NCBI GenBank assembly: GCA_036557185.1
Contig: DATBHZ010000133.1
Location: 1 to 13,641, forward strand
Length of the DNA: 13,641 nucleotides
Direction of reading: 5' to 3'
From: DATBHZ01 sp036557185
GTDB lineage: Bacteria > Actinomycetota > Acidimicrobiia > IMCC26256 > JAENVU01
Shown here: positions 12,981 through 13,641 of the stretch, one piece after another
How positions within the stretch are numbered: position 1 is the stretch's first letter
How the letters are laid out: each line of letters starts with the position of its first letter
Notes under the pieces: model-generated
Databases searched by the model: none
Seen by the model: only the letters and a program-made list of their open reading frames with translations
What the model was told of the DNA's origin: nothing
Made by a program: the position numbers and the translations under genes

Positions 12981-13402
12981 CAGACGATCCTCCACTGCCA
13001 CATCAGGTACTCGTGGTCGTCGTCGGCGTACAGCGTGCCGAGCACGAGCTCGACGTCGGCACCCACGCTGAGGTCGGCCGGGTCACAGCCGTCGGCGAGC
13101 GGCCCGAGCACGACGATCTGCTCGTCGACCAGCTCGACGGCGACGACGGTGTACGGCACGAACGGGTCCGGAGCGACGTACGGCTCGGGCGGCTGGTAGT
13201 GGTTCGTCGACCACGACCAGACGCGGCCTCGCCGGGAGAGCGCGACCTCCTCGATCTCCTCCGCCGGAGCCGCGGGGTTGCGGGAGAACGCGAGGTTCTT
13301 GGGGAAGAAGTAGCTGCCTGTCTCCGCACCGCGGCCGGCGAGCAGTCGCGGCTCGTCACAGTTCGTGAACCACCCCTCGACTGCCGGCACTTTCGTCTTC
13401 AT
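12980..13402 (-). CDS. DUF35 OB-fold acyl-CoA-associated protein
   Basis: 140-residue protein of the DUF35/OB-fold family (Zn-ribbon plus OB-fold), which in bacteria and archaea pairs with thiolase-like enzymes; in mycobacteria such proteins form complexes with Ltp enzymes or hydratases of sterol side-chain breakdown. Seen: N-terminal part with ETGSYFFPKNLAFSRNP (27-43), the segment where the rubredoxin-like ribbon normally sits, then OB strands SRRGRVWSWSTNHYQPPEPY (56-75) and FVPYTVVAVELVD (81-93), ending GTLYADDDHEYLMWQWRIV. Only two Cys (15, 106) remain, so the four-Cys zinc site is missing. The ATG at 13402 overlaps the upstream TGA (ATGA), with GGAGG 4 bases upstream. It is translationally coupled to both neighbours. 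Confidence 0.88.
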   Translation of the reverse strand: MKTKVPAVEGWFTNCDEPRLLAGRGAETGSYFFPKNLAFSRNPAAPAEEIEEVALSRRGRVWSWSTNHYQPPEPYVAPDPFVPYTVVAVELVDEQIVVLGPLADGCDPADLSVGADVELVLGTLYADDDHEYLMWQWRIV

Positions 13403-13641
13403 GCTTCCTCCAGCGCCCGGAGGCGGGCGAGCGTCGCTCCGGCCTCCTCCATCATGCTCCGGATGATGTCGGCCACGGTCGGGAGCTCGTCGATGGCGCC
13501 CACCACCTGCCCCGTCGGCAGCACACCCGCCTCGAGCTTGCCGTCGACGAGCGCGGCTTTCGTCAGCATCGGGGCGTTCGCGGCCATGGCGACCTGCGAC
13601 CAGCTCAGCTCCTGCGACCGCCTCATGGCCAGCCCTTCCCG
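13399..13641 (-). CDS. Nitronate monooxygenase / 2-nitropropane dioxygenase family, C-terminal part (partial)
   Basis: The last 80 residues of a TIM-barrel FMN enzyme; the 5' part lies beyond the right edge. The end LPTGQVVGAIDELPTVADII (residues about 41-60 of the visible part) followed by RSMMEEAGATLARL is the typical close of nitronate monooxygenase-like proteins. These oxidise nitronates in characterised cases, but many actinobacterial copies sit in fatty-acid or sterol clusters with unproved substrates (some act like enoyl reductases). The reading frame continues to the window end with no start, so the ATG at 13626 is internal. Its TGA overlaps the DUF35 ATG (ATGA), placing it first in the visible operon. 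Family assigned from the C-terminus only. Confidence 0.75.
   Translation of the reverse strand, partial: REGLAMRRSQELSWSQVAMAANAPMLTKAALVDGKLEAGVLPTGQVVGAIDELPTVADIIRSMMEEAGATLARLRALEEA

Noticed and set aside
12981..13001. Upstream GTG start for the thiolase, adding seven residues
   Set aside because: The ATG at 12980 has GGAGG at ideal spacing and the TGATG coupling; the GTG has neither.

Overview
The window is high-GC DNA from an actinobacterium (Actinomycetota). Several genes point that way: an LCP cell-wall ligase with a LytR_C tail, a SCO6745/SalK-type protein, a DinB-type thiol-transferase domain, and a thiolase/DUF35/FadD lipid-catabolism cluster. Frequent GTG starts and several apparently leaderless promoters fit too. 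The order is not determined; Acidimicrobiia is a guess from the gene mix. I see no rRNA, tRNA, CRISPR array, insertion sequence or prophage.

Positions 1-1100, accessory strip. On the minus strand are the 5' part of a TetR regulator (runs off the left edge) with a palindromic operator just upstream, the 3' remnant of a GNAT acetyltransferase, and an unrecognised 92-residue protein. About 300 bases of apparently non-coding DNA follow.

Positions 1130-4959. A SnoaL-like protein (+) converges on a minus-strand run reading alpha/beta hydrolase, TylF-like methyltransferase, then an unusual YqeY-DinB fusion. The hydrolase is divergent from a class I methyltransferase (+); their starts are only 47 bases apart.

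Positions 5005-8512 (+). A large secreted GH78 alpha-L-rhamnosidase carries a combined Tat-like/lipoprotein signal. It is followed by a SCO6745 family protein whose -10 box includes the rhamnosidase stop codon. A GC-rich hairpin sits where this strand meets the converging minus-strand genes.

Positions 8528-10114 (-). An LCP phosphotransferase is followed by a 58-residue membrane protein. The LCP gene probably has its own near-leaderless promoter.

Positions 10171-13641 (-). A tightly coupled operon reads nitronate monooxygenase (partial), DUF35 OB-fold protein, thiolase/lipid-transfer protein, acyl-CoA synthetase. Junctions are ATGA, TGATG and 5 bases. This set resembles mycobacterial sterol or branched-lipid degradation clusters: FadD activates an acid to its CoA ester and the thiolase-DUF35 pair acts on the CoA thioester. 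The thiolase keeps its nucleophilic Cys but lacks the usual GHP histidine motif, and the DUF35 protein lacks its zinc-ribbon cysteines. With the YqeY-DinB fusion, these are the most interesting points. I did not find a clearly new multi-gene system.
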